Made by a program: the position numbers and the translations under genes
In this document: in pieces, positions 9,391 through 20,036 of the stretch
How the letters are laid out: every line of letters starts with the position of its first letter
Numbering within the stretch: position 1 is the first letter of the stretch
The notes under the pieces: model-generated
Seen by the model: only the letters and a program-made list of their open reading frames with translations
The model's database searches: none
What the model was told of the DNA's origin: nothing
NCBI GenBank assembly: GCA_023838465.1
Contig: JAIVEQ010000028.1
Coordinates: 1-55,999, forward strand
From: Candidatus Thiodiazotropha sp.
GTDB taxonomy: Bacteria; Pseudomonadota; Gammaproteobacteria; Chromatiales; Chromatiaceae
DNA: 55,999 bases
Reading direction: 5' to 3'

Positions 9391-9832
9391 AGTAAAAATT
9401 ATTGATCGACGCCTCGGAGATGCCTTTCCACTTCCCTCTTACGCGACCCAGGGATCGGCAGGGCTCGATCTACGGGCTATGCTGGAGGAAGCCATTGACC
9501 TGCTGCCCGGTCAGACAGAGTTGATACCGACCGGCATGGCTATTCATATTGAAAACCCGGGCTTGGCTGCGATGATCTTGCCGCGTTCCGGGCTTGGCCA
9601 TAAACATGGTATTGTGCTCGGTAATCTAGTGGGCCTAATTGATTCGGACTATCAGGGCGAGTTGTTTGTCTCTTGCTGGAACCGGGGTGAATCAACATTT
9701 CGTATCGAAATTGGTGAACGAATCGCGCAGTTGGTCTTGGTGCCTGTAGTCCAAGCTGATTTTAAGATCGTTGATGAATTTGACCTAAGCCATCGTGGGA
9801 GTGGGGGTTTTGGTCACTCTGGACGACATTGA
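9377..9832 (+). CDS. dut: Deoxyuridine 5'-triphosphate nucleotidohydrolase (dUTPase)
   Basis: 151 residues from the ATG at 9377, inside the end of coaBC. All five motifs of the trimeric dUTPase family are present: [47 protein letters not shown]; and the C-terminal [10 protein letters not shown] loop that closes over the active site. It hydrolyses dUTP to dUMP, which keeps uracil out of DNA and supplies thymidylate synthesis. Confidence 0.97.
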   Translation: MQELEVKIIDRRLGDAFPLPSYATQGSAGLDLRAMLEEAIDLLPGQTELIPTGMAIHIENPGLAAMILPRSGLGHKHGIVLGNLVGLIDSDYQGELFVSCWNRGESTFRIEIGERIAQLVLVPVVQADFKIVDEFDLSHRGSGGFGHSGRH

Positions 9833-9873
9833 AAATAATATTAAGATTGCCGAATAATTAACCAGGTATAACT

Positions 9874-12381
9874 ATGGGATTTACGAAAAAAACTGGGGAA
9901 CAGAAAATCCAGCAGGGAAGTGGTCGTAGTATCCGTGGTTACTGGACGATCGGTGTGATAGGACTGCTGATTTTAACAGCAGCAGTTTGGTCGTATCTCT
10001 TTTATCAAAATCAGCTTACCACTCAGGCACAACAAAAAAAGCAAACCAAGGCTATAACACAGGCACTGGCAATATCCATTACGACAATTTTAAAGCAGCG
10101 TATGGAGCTGATTCAGGGGCTTGCCCATCAACCTGCTTTGGCAGAGCTGTTTGACCAAGTAGATACACAGGACTTGCAAGTTGAGCAGGCTCGGCTTACT
10201 CGACTTGTACCTGATGTGATGCGGATAAGGTTACTGCCCAAAGGTGTTGAGCAACCAGACACGGATGCAAAGCCCCATATGGGTTATGCATCGCTGCAGT
10301 TATTACGGCAAGCTGAAGAGAGCGAAACTGTACTACCTGCAGAGATGCATCAATTTGGCACGACCCATCAGCATATCGCCATCGCAAGCAGCATACCTTC
10401 TACCAATGGTGTAGATGTTAGTGGTGTGCTACATGCTGCATTTCCGACCGACACACTGCTGAAATTACTGGATGGCATTGAGGACTACGCTGGGCGTGTT
10501 GAACTGCAGCAAGTCTTCGCCGGTAAGGAACCGTTCGCGTTGGCAGGCAAGGGGGCAATAGTTGCAACCGGTGATCGACCAGATGGCGTGATACCTCTCA
10601 AAGGTTCTATCTGGCAGATTGCTTATTGGGGGGGGACAGGGACAGGCATGCAGGCTGATTTAATCGAGAGCCTGATGCTGATTGTGCCGGGAGTGCTGTT
10701 CTTTTTATTCACTGCACTGTTGCTATTTCGACTTTCCCAACGTATGACGAATGCTCTCAAGAGTGATCAGCACAACATTCTTTCTCTTATGGAAGCGCTG
10801 GTGGTCGGTCGCCCTCCAAAGCACCAACCAGCACAATTGAGTGACCTGCAACCTACTCTGGATGTTTTGGAACACCAAGTAAGGGAATATCGATCCAACC
10901 AAGCTGAAAAGGGTAAGATCAAGCGTTCTGCATCTGACATTTCAGGTTTGGGGATTAGCGATATGGTAGTCAAGGATGAGGGAGCATCAATCGTAGTGGA
11001 TGAGATGATTGATATCCCATCGTCGATCTTTCGGGCCTATGATATTCGTGGTGTTGTGGGAGAAACCATAACGGAAGAGATTGTGACACAGCTCGGGCAA
11101 GGTATTGGCAGTGAGGTCTATGAGAAGGGCTACCAATCAGTTGTAGTAGCCCGAGATACCCGCACATCCAGTGATAGCTTGCAGAGTGCACTGATTCAGG
11201 GACTCCAGGCAAGTGGGCGGGATGTGATCGATCTTGGAATGGTACCGACCCCCTTACTCAATTATGCCGTACATGAGTTGGATGCTGAGTGTGGTGTGAT
11301 GGTGACCGGTAGTCATAACCCTGCACAGTACAATGGATTAAAACTGGTAGTCGGTCGTGAGAGCCCCACTCAGGAAGATATTCAGGATTTGCGGCGTCTT
11401 ATCGATGCAGGACAACTGCTTCAAGGAGAAGGCTCTTTTGATTCTCAGGAGATCGAAAACGATTATATAGAACGGGTTATATCTGATGTCCGTCTCGGTC
11501 AACCGCTTAAGATCGTAGTTGATTGTGGAAATGGGGCCGCCTCTGCTGTTGCACCGGAGCTCTATCGACAATTAGGCTGTGAAGTGGTCGAACTCTACTG
11601 TACGGCCGATGGCACTTTTCCCAATCACCATCCCGATCCGGGTGATCCGAAAAATATGCGCGACCTGCAAAAGGCCGTGATTGATCACCAGGCTGCACTG
11701 GGACTGGCCTTTGATGGTGATGGCGATCGTCTCGGTGTTATAGACTCCTCCGGAAAGTTGATCTGGCCGGACCGCCTATTGATGTATCTGGCCATCGATA
11801 TTCTGACAAGGGAACCGGGTGGCGATATCATCTATGATGTCAAATGCAGTCGACATCTCGCTAACATCGTACTCTCCAATGGTGGTCGTCCACTGATGTG
11901 GAAGAGTGGACACTCCATGTTAAAAGCGAAGATGAAAGAGACCCATGCGCTCCTTGCAGGCGAGTTTAGTGGACATATCCTGTTTTCCGAGCGATGGTAT
12001 GGATTTGACGATGGTATCTATGCCGGGGCACGTTTATTAGAGATCCTCTCTTTAGACTATCGCACCAGTGCTGAGATTTTTGCGGAATTGCCTGAGAGCT
12101 TATCTACACCGGAGTATGTCCTGCAATTGGAAGAAGGTCAGCCTCAGACAGTCATGAGTGCCATCGATAAACTACCCGAAATACCGGGTGCCCGCCTGGT
12201 TAAGATAGATGGTCTTCGGGCGGAATTTGAACAAGGGTGGGGATTGGTGCGTGCCTCGAACACGACGCCTTCACTACTGTTTCGCTTTGAGGCAGAGAGC
12301 GAAGCGGGTTTGGAACAAGTCCAGTCGATCTTTCGTGATATGCTGACCAAGGTTGACCCAGCTCTCCAACCACCGTTCTAA
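9874..12381 (+). CDS. algC: Membrane-anchored phosphomannomutase/phosphoglucomutase (AlgC type)
   Basis: 835 residues. The N-terminal third has a membrane segment at about residues 27-48, a putative periplasmic sensor-like region to about 265 and a second membrane segment at about 268-290. From about 385 comes a full phosphohexomutase: the phosphoserine loop TGSHNP (Ser about 480), metal site DGDGDR (614-619), sugar loop GEFSGH and phosphate loop RASNTTPS near the C-terminus. It makes mannose-1-P and glucose-1-P for LPS and exopolysaccharide. The coaBC-dut-algC-argB order matches Pseudomonas, where a long AlgC form is also annotated. The role of the N-terminal part is unknown. Confidence 0.93.
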   Translation: MGFTKKTGEQKIQQGSGRSIRGYWTIGVIGLLILTAAVWSYLFYQNQLTTQAQQKKQTKAITQALAISITTILKQRMELIQGLAHQPALAELFDQVDTQDLQVEQARLTRLVPDVMRIRLLPKGVEQPDTDAKPHMGYASLQLLRQAEESETVLPAEMHQFGTTHQHIAIASSIPSTNGVDVSGVLHAAFPTDTLLKLLDGIEDYAGRVELQQVFAGKEPFALAGKGAIVATGDRPDGVIPLKGSIWQIAYWGGTGTGMQADLIESLMLIVPGVLFFLFTALLLFRLSQRMTNALKSDQHNILSLMEALVVGRPPKHQPAQLSDLQPTLDVLEHQVREYRSNQAEKGKIKRSASDISGLGISDMVVKDEGASIVVDEMIDIPSSIFRAYDIRGVVGETITEEIVTQLGQGIGSEVYEKGYQSVVVARDTRTSSDSLQSALIQGLQASGRDVIDLGMVPTPLLNYAVHELDAECGVMVTGSHNPAQYNGLKLVVGRESPTQEDIQDLRRLIDAGQLLQGEGSFDSQEIENDYIERVISDVRLGQPLKIVVDCGNGAASAVAPELYRQLGCEVVELYCTADGTFPNHHPDPGDPKNMRDLQKAVIDHQAALGLAFDGDGDRLGVIDSSGKLIWPDRLLMYLAIDILTREPGGDIIYDVKCSRHLANIVLSNGGRPLMWKSGHSMLKAKMKETHALLAGEFSGHILFSERWYGFDDGIYAGARLLEILSLDYRTSAEIFAELPESLSTPEYVLQLEEGQPQTVMSAIDKLPEIPGARLVKIDGLRAEFEQGWGLVRASNTTPSLLFRFEAESEAGLEQVQSIFRDMLTKVDPALQPPF

Positions 12382-12426
12382 AAGCTATCTGACCGAGAAC
12401 CAGTCTGTTTTTTTTATCCTCTATAG

Positions 12427-13343
<917 letters not shown>

Positions 13344-13344
<1 letters not shown>

Positions 13345-13958
13345 TGGATCGTGTTAAGACACCACGTCGGCAGCTGATTCTCGAAGCGCTGGCTCGGGAG
13401 TTGGAGCAGAATCCTGGTAGCCGGATTACCACCGCATCGCTTGGAAGAGCGGTTGGTGTCTCTGAAGCTGCCCTCTATCGGCACTTTGCGAGTAAGGCCA
13501 AGATGTTTGAAGGTCTAATCGATTTTGCTGAAGAGAGTGTCTTTGCCCGAGTCAATCAGATTCTCATGGAGGAATCCAAAGCAGAGTCCCGTTGCGCGCA
13601 ACTGCTCTATCTGTTGTTGGCTTTTTCTGAACGTAATCCTGGGATTACGCGAGTGCTATTGGGAGATGCACTGGTAGGTGAGACAGAACGCCTGCTGGTA
13701 CGTGTAGGACAGTTTTTTGATCGGGTGGAAACCCAACTCAAGCAGATCCTGAGAGAGGCGGAAATGCGCCAGGAGATCACTCAGTCAGGTGATATCGCTG
13801 TGTCAGCCAACCTGATGATTGGCGTAGCTGAGGGGTTGATGCACCAGTACCTGCGTAGTCGCTTCAAAGTCTCTCCATTGCAACAATGGGATGCACAATG
13901 GCAGCTACTGTCGATGAGTCTGTTTTCCAACAGAGTGCCTAATAATTCTGACAAATAG
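13344..13958 (+). CDS. slmA: Nucleoid occlusion factor SlmA (TetR family)
   Basis: 204 residues. The N-terminal TetR-type helix-turn-helix reads TTASLGRAVGVSEAALYRHF, with FASKAKMFEGLIDF after it, the SlmA signature rather than that of a drug-responsive repressor. SlmA binds specific chromosomal sites and blocks FtsZ assembly over the nucleoid. It is translationally coupled to argB (TAATG). Confidence 0.9.
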
Positions 13959-13965
13959 TATCCAC

Positions 13966-14961
13966 TTAAGGGAGGGATGGCTGAGGTTGATACTGTGCAA
14001 GGGCAGCCCTGAATCCCTGCTTTATACGTTCCACGTTAGCATTGTTATTACAGATTCTCTCCTGCACAGACGTTATTTTGCACTGTAGATCCATAAAAAT
14101 TACAGTATTCCCTCTCTTCGGATCAAGTATACGAGAGACTGAGATACTGATATCACTATCCTCGACCGGTTCCCCGGTAATGACGATGTCGTTACCTTCC
14201 ATTTTGATCGGGGTGGTGCTGTTGTTTTTAAGGTAGGCTTTAGCCAGTTGCCATGGCCCTTCACAGTCAGAACTGCCATCGCAATGATAGACATTCTGTA
14301 GAGCGTTGTTAAACGACTCCTTGGCATCAGAAACCGGATCGTTGGTTTGGGCCAGTTTTTTCAATTCGCGAAAGCGCTTTTGATCTCTGGCAAAGGCCTG
14401 GCGAATCCTATTCTTATCGTGTTCCCGGTCAATAATGGAGCGATAGGCCTCACTGAGGGCCGTGCGCTTAGACTCGATATCCCGCCGCAACTTTGCACCG
14501 ACAGGGCGACCGCTCAGCTCTCTTTCAACTGCATTCTGCTGCATCGCTTCAAGCGTTGTCTTGAGACGCTTAATATTCGATTGAGTGACACGTATGGTGG
14601 TGTCAACGGACATGACCTGGCCATTACGGGTCATCAGGATATCGTCCTCTGTCCTGAAAGTGCGTAACAAAACCCTGTCCTGGGCCTGTTGTTTATCGAT
14701 AAGTTTCTGTTGTTCTTGACGCAGCCTTGCCTGTTCTGCTTCTCGTTGAAGCTGCTCCTCAGTCTTGGCGGCATCCACCTGTCTGACAATAATACCATGC
14801 TCATCCAGGTGAGAGCGGGCTCGATGGGTATCTGTAGGTGGAAGGGTTTGCGTATAATGTGTTTGACCCTTGTCATCTACCCACTTGTAGAGTTTGCCCG
14901 CTTGGCTGAAAAGCGGATACTGGAGCAGGAGGATTGTTAAAATAATGATTCTCAGACGCAT
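13966..14961 (-). CDS. DUF4124 domain-containing envelope protein
   Basis: 331 residues from the ATG at 14961 (a TTG 24 bases upstream is also in frame). The signal peptide (MRLRIIILTILLLQ... ending FSQA-G) is followed at once by the DUF4124 motif GKLYKWVDDKGQTHYTQ. Residues about 75-210 are charged and coiled-coil-like (EEQLQREAEQARLRQEQQK). The C-terminal third carries four Cys (YHCDGSSDCEGP, LQCKITSVQERICN) that could form disulfides. Probably periplasmic. DUF4124 proteins are common in sulfur-oxidising and other gammaproteobacteria; function unknown. Confidence 0.8.
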   Translation of the reverse strand: MRLRIIILTILLLQYPLFSQAGKLYKWVDDKGQTHYTQTLPPTDTHRARSHLDEHGIIVRQVDAAKTEEQLQREAEQARLRQEQQKLIDKQQAQDRVLLRTFRTEDDILMTRNGQVMSVDTTIRVTQSNIKRLKTTLEAMQQNAVERELSGRPVGAKLRRDIESKRTALSEAYRSIIDREHDKNRIRQAFARDQKRFRELKKLAQTNDPVSDAKESFNNALQNVYHCDGSSDCEGPWQLAKAYLKNNSTTPIKMEGNDIVITGEPVEDSDISISVSRILDPKRGNTVIFMDLQCKITSVQERICNNNANVERIKQGFRAALAQYQPQPSLP

Positions 14962-15044
14962 ACCGGCGGAATTCTCTATTTTCAAGTCGAATGGTACCAG
15001 AGATCAATTATACTTCGTGACTCACATCATAAGATAGCTGATTT

Positions 15045-15790
15045 GTGGAACAGTTCACCCTTTTTATAATTTCTCTCCTGGCGAACCTCTTTTCCGCTTT
15101 CTCAGGCGGTGGTGCCGGGTTGGTTCAACTGCCAGTATTGATCTTCCTTGGCTTGCCTTTCGGTATTGCTCTGGCTACCCACAAGATTGCATCTGTTGCT
15201 CTGGGTGTGGGGGCGACTATCCGCCACTTACGTGAAGGAGGATTAGAGCGGCAGTTTGTAATTTTCATGCTGATTACAGGACTGCCTGGTGTAGTAATTG
15301 GTGCTAGTATTGTATTGCAAGTACCTGATAGATATGCAGAAAAGCCTTGGGTGTACTTACTCTCGGACTCAGTGTTTATTCCTATTTAAGTCCCAAGCTG
15401 GGGCAGGAATATTATCCCATCCATCGAGATGGTATTGGGTTTTTAGTGGGTGGGATAGGGCTGTTTCTGATTGGGATACTGAACGGTTCTCTCACCTCGG
15501 GTACGGGCCTTTTTGTCACCCTCTGGCTGGTGCGTTGGTTTGGTCTCGATTATCGCCGTGCAGTCGCCCATACGCTGGTATTGGTAGGTGTGTTTTGGAA
15601 TGGGTGTGGTGCTGTCACCCTGGGAATCCTGGGTGATATTCACTGGGTGTGGGTACCCGTATTGTTGCTTGGTTCACTATTGGGTGGTTACCTTGGTGCA
15701 CATCTCTCTATTGTAAAAGGCAATCGATGGATCAAGCGTGGATTTGAAGTGATTACTCTGTTGGTCGGGAGTAAGTTGATATTGGGCTAG
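15045..15790 (+). pseudogene. TauE/SafE-type permease interrupted by a frameshift
   Basis: Two overlapping frames together make one membrane protein of about 248 residues. The first (GTG at 15045) has the TauE start FSGGGAGLVQLPVL and ATHKIASVALG, and runs to position 15344; the second continues LGVLTLGLSVYSYL and GGIGLFLIGILNGSLTSGTG to 15790. They join at GAAAAGCC (15339-15346), where one extra A would restore RYAEKALGVLTLG. Family members export small anions such as sulfite or sulfoacetate; the substrate here is unknown. Either a recent one-base deletion, a sequencing error in a short A-run, or, less likely, -1 frameshifting. Confidence 0.75.
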
Positions 15791-15835
15791 CCAACTGAGT
15801 GAGCCTACTGGAATAGGACACTACACCACCTGTTA

Positions 15836-16477
15836 TTATACGCCATACTTTTCTCGGTAAGCTTTGATACGCTGCAGCGATTCACCTGTGTCATCACCTT
15901 CCTGCAGGTATTCGATTAACAGTTCAAGGCGTACTATGGCACTCACAGGCATACCGTAGTCGCACTCTACCTCCTGGATTGCGGAACGATCACCTTGCCC
16001 CCGCTCCTGGCGGTCGAGGGCGATCACAACACCAGCTGGCGTTGCCGCTTGTGACTGGATTATTTCTACCGATTCCCTCACTGAGGTGCCTGCAGAAATA
16101 ACGTCATCAATAATCAGTATCTTCCCCGCCAGTTCATGGCCGACAATGACGCCACCTTCACCATGGTCTTTAGCTTCTTTACGATTAAAGGCATAGGGGA
16201 TATCGATTCCATGATGATCAAAAAGCGCAGCAGCGGTTACAGCAGCCAGGGGTATACCTTTGTAGGCTGGACCATAAAGTACATCGAACGAGATGCCTGA
16301 ATCGACGATAGCCTGGGCATAATACCGGCCCAGACGGGCTAGACTGGCGCCACTGTTGAAAAGACCTGCATTAAAAAAGTAGGGGCTGGCCCGTCCGGAT
16401 TTTAGTGTGAACTCGCCAAACCGAAGTACCCCGACGTCCAGGGCGAAGTCAAGAAATTCCCGTTGATAATCCTGCAT
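15836..16477 (-). CDS. pyrE: Orotate phosphoribosyltransferase
   Basis: 213 residues. It adds ribose-5-phosphate from PRPP to orotate in pyrimidine synthesis. The PRPP-binding motif [12 protein letters not shown] lies near residue 120, the mobile loop [11 protein letters not shown] near 100, and the N-terminal [16 protein letters not shown] is typical. It is convergent with the TauE-type gene and divergent from the AmpG-like gene. Confidence 0.97.
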   Translation of the reverse strand: MQDYQREFLDFALDVGVLRFGEFTLKSGRASPYFFNAGLFNSGASLARLGRYYAQAIVDSGISFDVLYGPAYKGIPLAAVTAAALFDHHGIDIPYAFNRKEAKDHGEGGVIVGHELAGKILIIDDVISAGTSVRESVEIIQSQAATPAGVVIALDRQERGQGDRSAIQEVECDYGMPVSAIVRLELLIEYLQEGDDTGESLQRIKAYREKYGV

Positions 16478-16690
16478 GATCGAATACCTGTATGAAGAGA
16501 GGCGGGCATTGTAACCTACTCATCCTGGTTGGTGATATTGCCAGCTTTAAAATGATGCTATTCAAAGCTATCCATCATGCCATTAGCTGACTGCTTTAAA
16601 GCTCTTCTGACTAGAGCTGTAGACTGAGGTTGGGACTTGTCAGCATCAGAGGCATATAATGCGCCGATCTTTCCACTATTTGAGGTATCT

Positions 16691-18091
16691 GTGATAACAG
16701 CCGACAGGTTATCCGATTGGCGTCAAACCTTGTCTGTCTATTGGCAACCGGGTGTGCGCAATATGCTTTTCTTGGGATTTTCTGCGGGACTGCCCCTGTT
16801 GCTGGTTTTCGGGACCCTCTCATTTTGGTTGCGTGAAGCAGGTATTGCCCGCTCTACCATTGGATTTCTGAGTTGGGTTGCTCTGGCATATGGCTTCAAA
16901 TGGATGTGGGCTCCATTGGTTGATCGTATGCAATTGCCCTGGCTGACAAGTTATTTGGGGCGTCGTCGCGGATGGATGATTTTTGCTCAGGTGATGGTGA
17001 TGCTGGGGCTTTGTGGATTGGCCTTTTCTGATCCACTGCAAGGACTAGGTTCATTTGCACTGTTTGCTCTGTTGGTGGCCTTTTCTTCCGCTACCCAGGA
17101 TATTGCCATTGATGCCTATCGTATTGAGTCGGCAGAGGTGAAACTTCAAGGGTATATGGCTGCCAATTACATGATCGGCTATCGTTTGGCGATGATCGTT
17201 AGCGGTGGAGGTGCACTGGGGATTGCGAATTGGGTCGCGCCAACCGAGGCTGGCTATCAACTTGCTGCCTGGACCCTGGCCTATCTCAGTATGGCGCTGT
17301 TGATGTTAGTGGGTGTAGTGACTGTTTTGTTGATATCAGAACCGGATGTGCAACCTGATAGAGCCACCTTAGAGCAGGAGGCTAAGGTTGAGGAGGTATT
17401 GGGTCATCAAGCCTGGCTACCTGAATCATTCCGTCGATTCATGGAATGGTTTTTCGATGCGGTAGTCAGTCCGTTTGTTGATTTTTTCCGGCGTTATCGA
17501 TGGCAGGCTGTATTGCTATTGGCTCTGATTGCCACCTACCGGATTTCAGATATTGTGCTTGGGGTTATCTCGAGTGTTTTCTACGTCGATCTGGGCTTCA
17601 GCAAGGGTGAAGTTGGTCTGGTTGTAGGCGTGTTCGGTGTGGCCATGACATTGGTTGGCGCTATTCTTGGGGGTATGCTGGTTGCTCGTTTTAGTGTGAT
17701 GCGAATCTTGCTTGTTGGTGGGATATTGGCAGCAGCAACCAATCTCCTTTTTGCCTGGTTGGCCGAGGTTGGGTATAGCCTCGTTTTTCTGGCTTTGGTG
17801 ATCTCAGCAGATAATCTGAGCGCCGGGTTGGCAACCGCTGCATTTGTCGCTTATCTTTCAAGCCTAACTAATGTCTCCTATTCTGCGACTCAATATGCAC
17901 TATTCAGCTCTGTTATGTTGTTATTGCCAAAATTCCTGGGTGGCTTTTCTGGTGTGATGGTGGACAGTTTTGGTTACCCCGCATTCTTTCTGATTACCGC
18001 TTCTATCGGAGTGCCCGTCATATTTCTGATTCTGTTGGCCATGCGATACGTACCTGCTCCCAGCTCGAAATATAATGAGTCAATTGCTTGA
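16691..18091 (+). CDS. AmpG-like muropeptide/MFS transporter
   Basis: 467 residues from the GTG at 16691, preceded by GAGG at 16682-16685; a TTG at 16637 would add 18 residues with no family match. The protein is a polytopic membrane transporter of 12-14 segments. Its start (NMLFLGFSAGLPLLLVFGTLSFWL) and the SWVALAYGFKWMWAPLVDR and ATQDIAIDAYRIE motifs match the AmpG family, which imports anhydro-muropeptides for cell-wall recycling. Substrate is by family only. Confidence 0.88.
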   Translation: MITADRLSDWRQTLSVYWQPGVRNMLFLGFSAGLPLLLVFGTLSFWLREAGIARSTIGFLSWVALAYGFKWMWAPLVDRMQLPWLTSYLGRRRGWMIFAQVMVMLGLCGLAFSDPLQGLGSFALFALLVAFSSATQDIAIDAYRIESAEVKLQGYMAANYMIGYRLAMIVSGGGALGIANWVAPTEAGYQLAAWTLAYLSMALLMLVGVVTVLLISEPDVQPDRATLEQEAKVEEVLGHQAWLPESFRRFMEWFFDAVVSPFVDFFRRYRWQAVLLLALIATYRISDIVLGVISSVFYVDLGFSKGEVGLVVGVFGVAMTLVGAILGGMLVARFSVMRILLVGGILAAATNLLFAWLAEVGYSLVFLALVISADNLSAGLATAAFVAYLSSLTNVSYSATQYALFSSVMLLLPKFLGGFSGVMVDSFGYPAFFLITASIGVPVIFLILLAMRYVPAPSSKYNESIA

Positions 18092-18202
18092 GGTTAACTG
18101 CAATGTGGTTTGATATATCATTCGATAATCGTCACCAAGTGATCCGTAAAGATGATACTCATATCATTGAGAGGTTGAGGTTGATTGTCGGGAGCCGTAT
18201 CC

Positions 18203-18883
18203 ATGGTTGAACAAGGCAGTTATGTCGCTGCATTTGTCGTGGGTCTATTGGGTGGCGGACACTGTGTTGGTATGTGCGGCGGTATTGTGGGAGCGCTGAC
18301 CTTTGGGCTTCCGGAACCGGTTCGTAAACGGCTAAGTAACACACTTCCCTATCAGTTGGGTTATAACCTGGGTCGTGTTACCAGTTATGTTGTGGCTGGT
18401 GGCATCATGGGTGGCCTTGGTCTGCTTTTGGCTCAGGTAGTGCCAGTCTATATCGCCCAACAGATTTTATTGGCGGTTGCCGGCCTATTCATGATTTTGC
18501 TCGGACTCTATTTAGGCGGCTGGTGGACAGGGTTGGCAAGGATTGAACGTTTGGGCAATTCACTCTGGACAATGATCGAGCCCTTTGCGCGAAAACTGCT
18601 ACCGGTCAAGACACCAGGACAAGCTTGGGTACTTGGGCTTGTTTGGGGATGGATTCCCTGTGGACTTGTCTACAGTATGCTGGTGTGGACTGTCTCGGCC
18701 GGTAGCATAATGAAGGGGGCAGGTCTGATGCTTGCATTTGGTCTAGGAACGCTGCCGAATCTGTTTGCGATGGGGATAGTTGCCGGTAGTCTTGCACGTT
18801 GGTTAAAGGATATCCGGGTACGACGGGTGGCAGGAATTATGGTGATCCTGTTTGGTATCATGACCATTGTGCGGGCTTTCTGA
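18203..18883 (+). CDS. UreH/DsbD-like transmembrane protein (sulfite exporter TauE/SafE family annotation)
   Basis: 226 residues from the ATG at 18203, eight bases after GGGAG. About six membrane segments. The hallmark GGGHCVGMCGG near residue 20, and GLVWGWIPCGLVYSML near 150, place it in the DsbD-like/UreH transmembrane family often annotated as TauE/SafE. The His-Cys and Cys-Gly-Gly residues in the membrane suggest metal or thiol handling; in other bacteria relatives lie near cytochrome oxidase or copper genes. Exact role unknown. Confidence 0.8.
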   Translation: MVEQGSYVAAFVVGLLGGGHCVGMCGGIVGALTFGLPEPVRKRLSNTLPYQLGYNLGRVTSYVVAGGIMGGLGLLLAQVVPVYIAQQILLAVAGLFMILLGLYLGGWWTGLARIERLGNSLWTMIEPFARKLLPVKTPGQAWVLGLVWGWIPCGLVYSMLVWTVSAGSIMKGAGLMLAFGLGTLPNLFAMGIVAGSLARWLKDIRVRRVAGIMVILFGIMTIVRAF

Positions 18884-18889
18884 AGGAAG

Positions 18890-19273
18890 ATGTCCATTCC
18901 GGTTATTTACTCAATTATCGAGTCTTCCTCCCACCCGGATTTTTCCCAACTTTATGCAGAGTTGAAATTGCATGTGATGCAGTTTAGACAAATGCGTCGT
19001 GCAATGGCCGAATTAAAGCGAACATCCCCGGATTATGTCGTTGCAGAATTCTTCTATGGGTATGCCAACAACTATGCTGGTGTGAATATCAGTAATCTGG
19101 ATGTACTGCTGTTCAGTTTGCAGCGATATGCGCCACAAGCGAAAGTAATCGTTCTGGTTGAGAAATCTGAACACAAGTATGTGCAGCAGTTGAATGGAAT
19201 TTTTCCTGTACGGGCTGTTTTGACACAGCCCGTACAGGCTGAAGATTTAAGAACACTTTTCAGTGCACTTTAG
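18890..19273 (+). CDS. Conserved-looking orphan protein, possibly receiver-like fold
   Basis: 127 residues starting seven bases after the previous stop, with GAAGG just upstream, so probably in the same operon. I do not recognise the family. The alternation of strand and helix, with PDYVVAEFFYG in the middle, AKVIVLVEK as a later strand and PVQAEDLRTLFSAL at the end, loosely recalls a degenerate response-regulator receiver lacking the acceptor Asp. That is inference. Its 3' end holds a 14-base-pair perfect hairpin and overlaps the opposite-strand DUF4426 gene by four bases. Confidence 0.6.
   Translation: MSIPVIYSIIESSSHPDFSQLYAELKLHVMQFRQMRRAMAELKRTSPDYVVAEFFYGYANNYAGVNISNLDVLLFSLQRYAPQAKVIVLVEKSEHKYVQQLNGIFPVRAVLTQPVQAEDLRTLFSAL
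19205..19238. repeat. Perfect 14-bp inverted repeat at the convergent gene ends
   Basis: Arms 19205-19218 (CCTGTACGGGCTGT) and 19225-19238 are exact complements with a 6-base loop. The element lies inside the last codons of the plus-strand gene and about 30 bases past the stop of the minus-strand gene, where it could end or protect both transcripts. No U-tract follows on either strand, so classical intrinsic termination is unlikely. Confidence 0.7.
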
Positions 19274-19713
19274 TCGATAAAGAAATCCTGGCTCAGCTTT
19301 GCAGTATAAAAACGGGTTTCACCTCTGGGTTGAACCTGTATCTCAAAGTTGAGTGTCTCTTGGTCGGCAATACGAAATTCACCGATGTAATAAACCGCAG
19401 GTCCTTCTGTGATTTTTCGCATAGGTATACTAATCAATTGTCCACGAATGTTATTTGCTTTGGCCATTACCACTGCTTCTGATGGCTCGCCGATAGTACC
19501 GTCTACCGATTTAATAATACTGACATTGAGCATACCGCGGTATTTACTGCGTTGAATACCATATTGCATGGCGATTGATGGTTCCAACGAGGCGCTGGGT
19601 ATCGCGTTATGATGAATTGTAAAACCTGGAATGGTGGTGCTGTTTTCTGCCCAGCCAGGAAAGGCAATTAGCATAAGGGTGAAAAAGGTAGCAACGTATT
19701 TCATAAAAGACAT
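19270..19713 (-). CDS. DUF4426 domain-containing periplasmic protein
   Basis: 147 residues. An exceptionally good ribosome site (AGGAGGAG, seven bases from the ATG) supports the start at 19713. The signal peptide MSFMKYVATFFTLMLIAF...GWAE is followed by a beta-rich domain; the region GFTIHHNAIPSASLEP and IAMQYGIQRSKYRGMLNVSI match DUF4426. Such genes are often found near proC/yggT and metX/metW in gammaproteobacteria, consistent with the proC block 3.6 kb away. Function unknown. Confidence 0.75.
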   Translation of the reverse strand: MSFMKYVATFFTLMLIAFPGWAENSTTIPGFTIHHNAIPSASLEPSIAMQYGIQRSKYRGMLNVSIIKSVDGTIGEPSEAVVMAKANNIRGQLISIPMRKITEGPAVYYIGEFRIADQETLNFEIQVQPRGETRFYTAKLSQDFFID

Positions 19714-19950
19714 AAAAAAACTCCTCCTAAAAACGGTGCCGGTCTGTAAGGCCGGTCTTTGTTGTAGTCTCAGTGTAGACGATCAGAGCCAGAGGGTGAA
19801 GAGGCAGAAGAAATGGTCAAATGCAGGCTTCTTGATCGCACAACTCTTTGTATTAAAAAAATATTGTTAGAAATATTATTAGAATAATAAAAATACTTAA
19901 CGAATTGCATTGTGCGTCAAATAGACATGTTCATGCAAACAAATTATGCA

Positions 19951-19969
19951 TTTAATGCGAATCATTATC
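19951..19969 (+). promoter_or_regulatory. Fur-box-like operator
   Basis: TTTAATGCGAATCATTATC compared with the Fur consensus of repeated GATAAT/ATTATC hexamers: the right hexamer ATTATC is perfect, the two left hexamers match 4 of 6 each, and the central C is present. It sits upstream of the hairpin-rich segment and divergently upstream of the DUF4426 gene, so it could control either. Score by eye only. Confidence 0.4.
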
Positions 19970-20036
19970 ATGTGTCTGTTAGGTGGGGATTATAGATGAC
20001 AAATCTTACACACAAGTGAGTCTTCGATCTCGTGAT

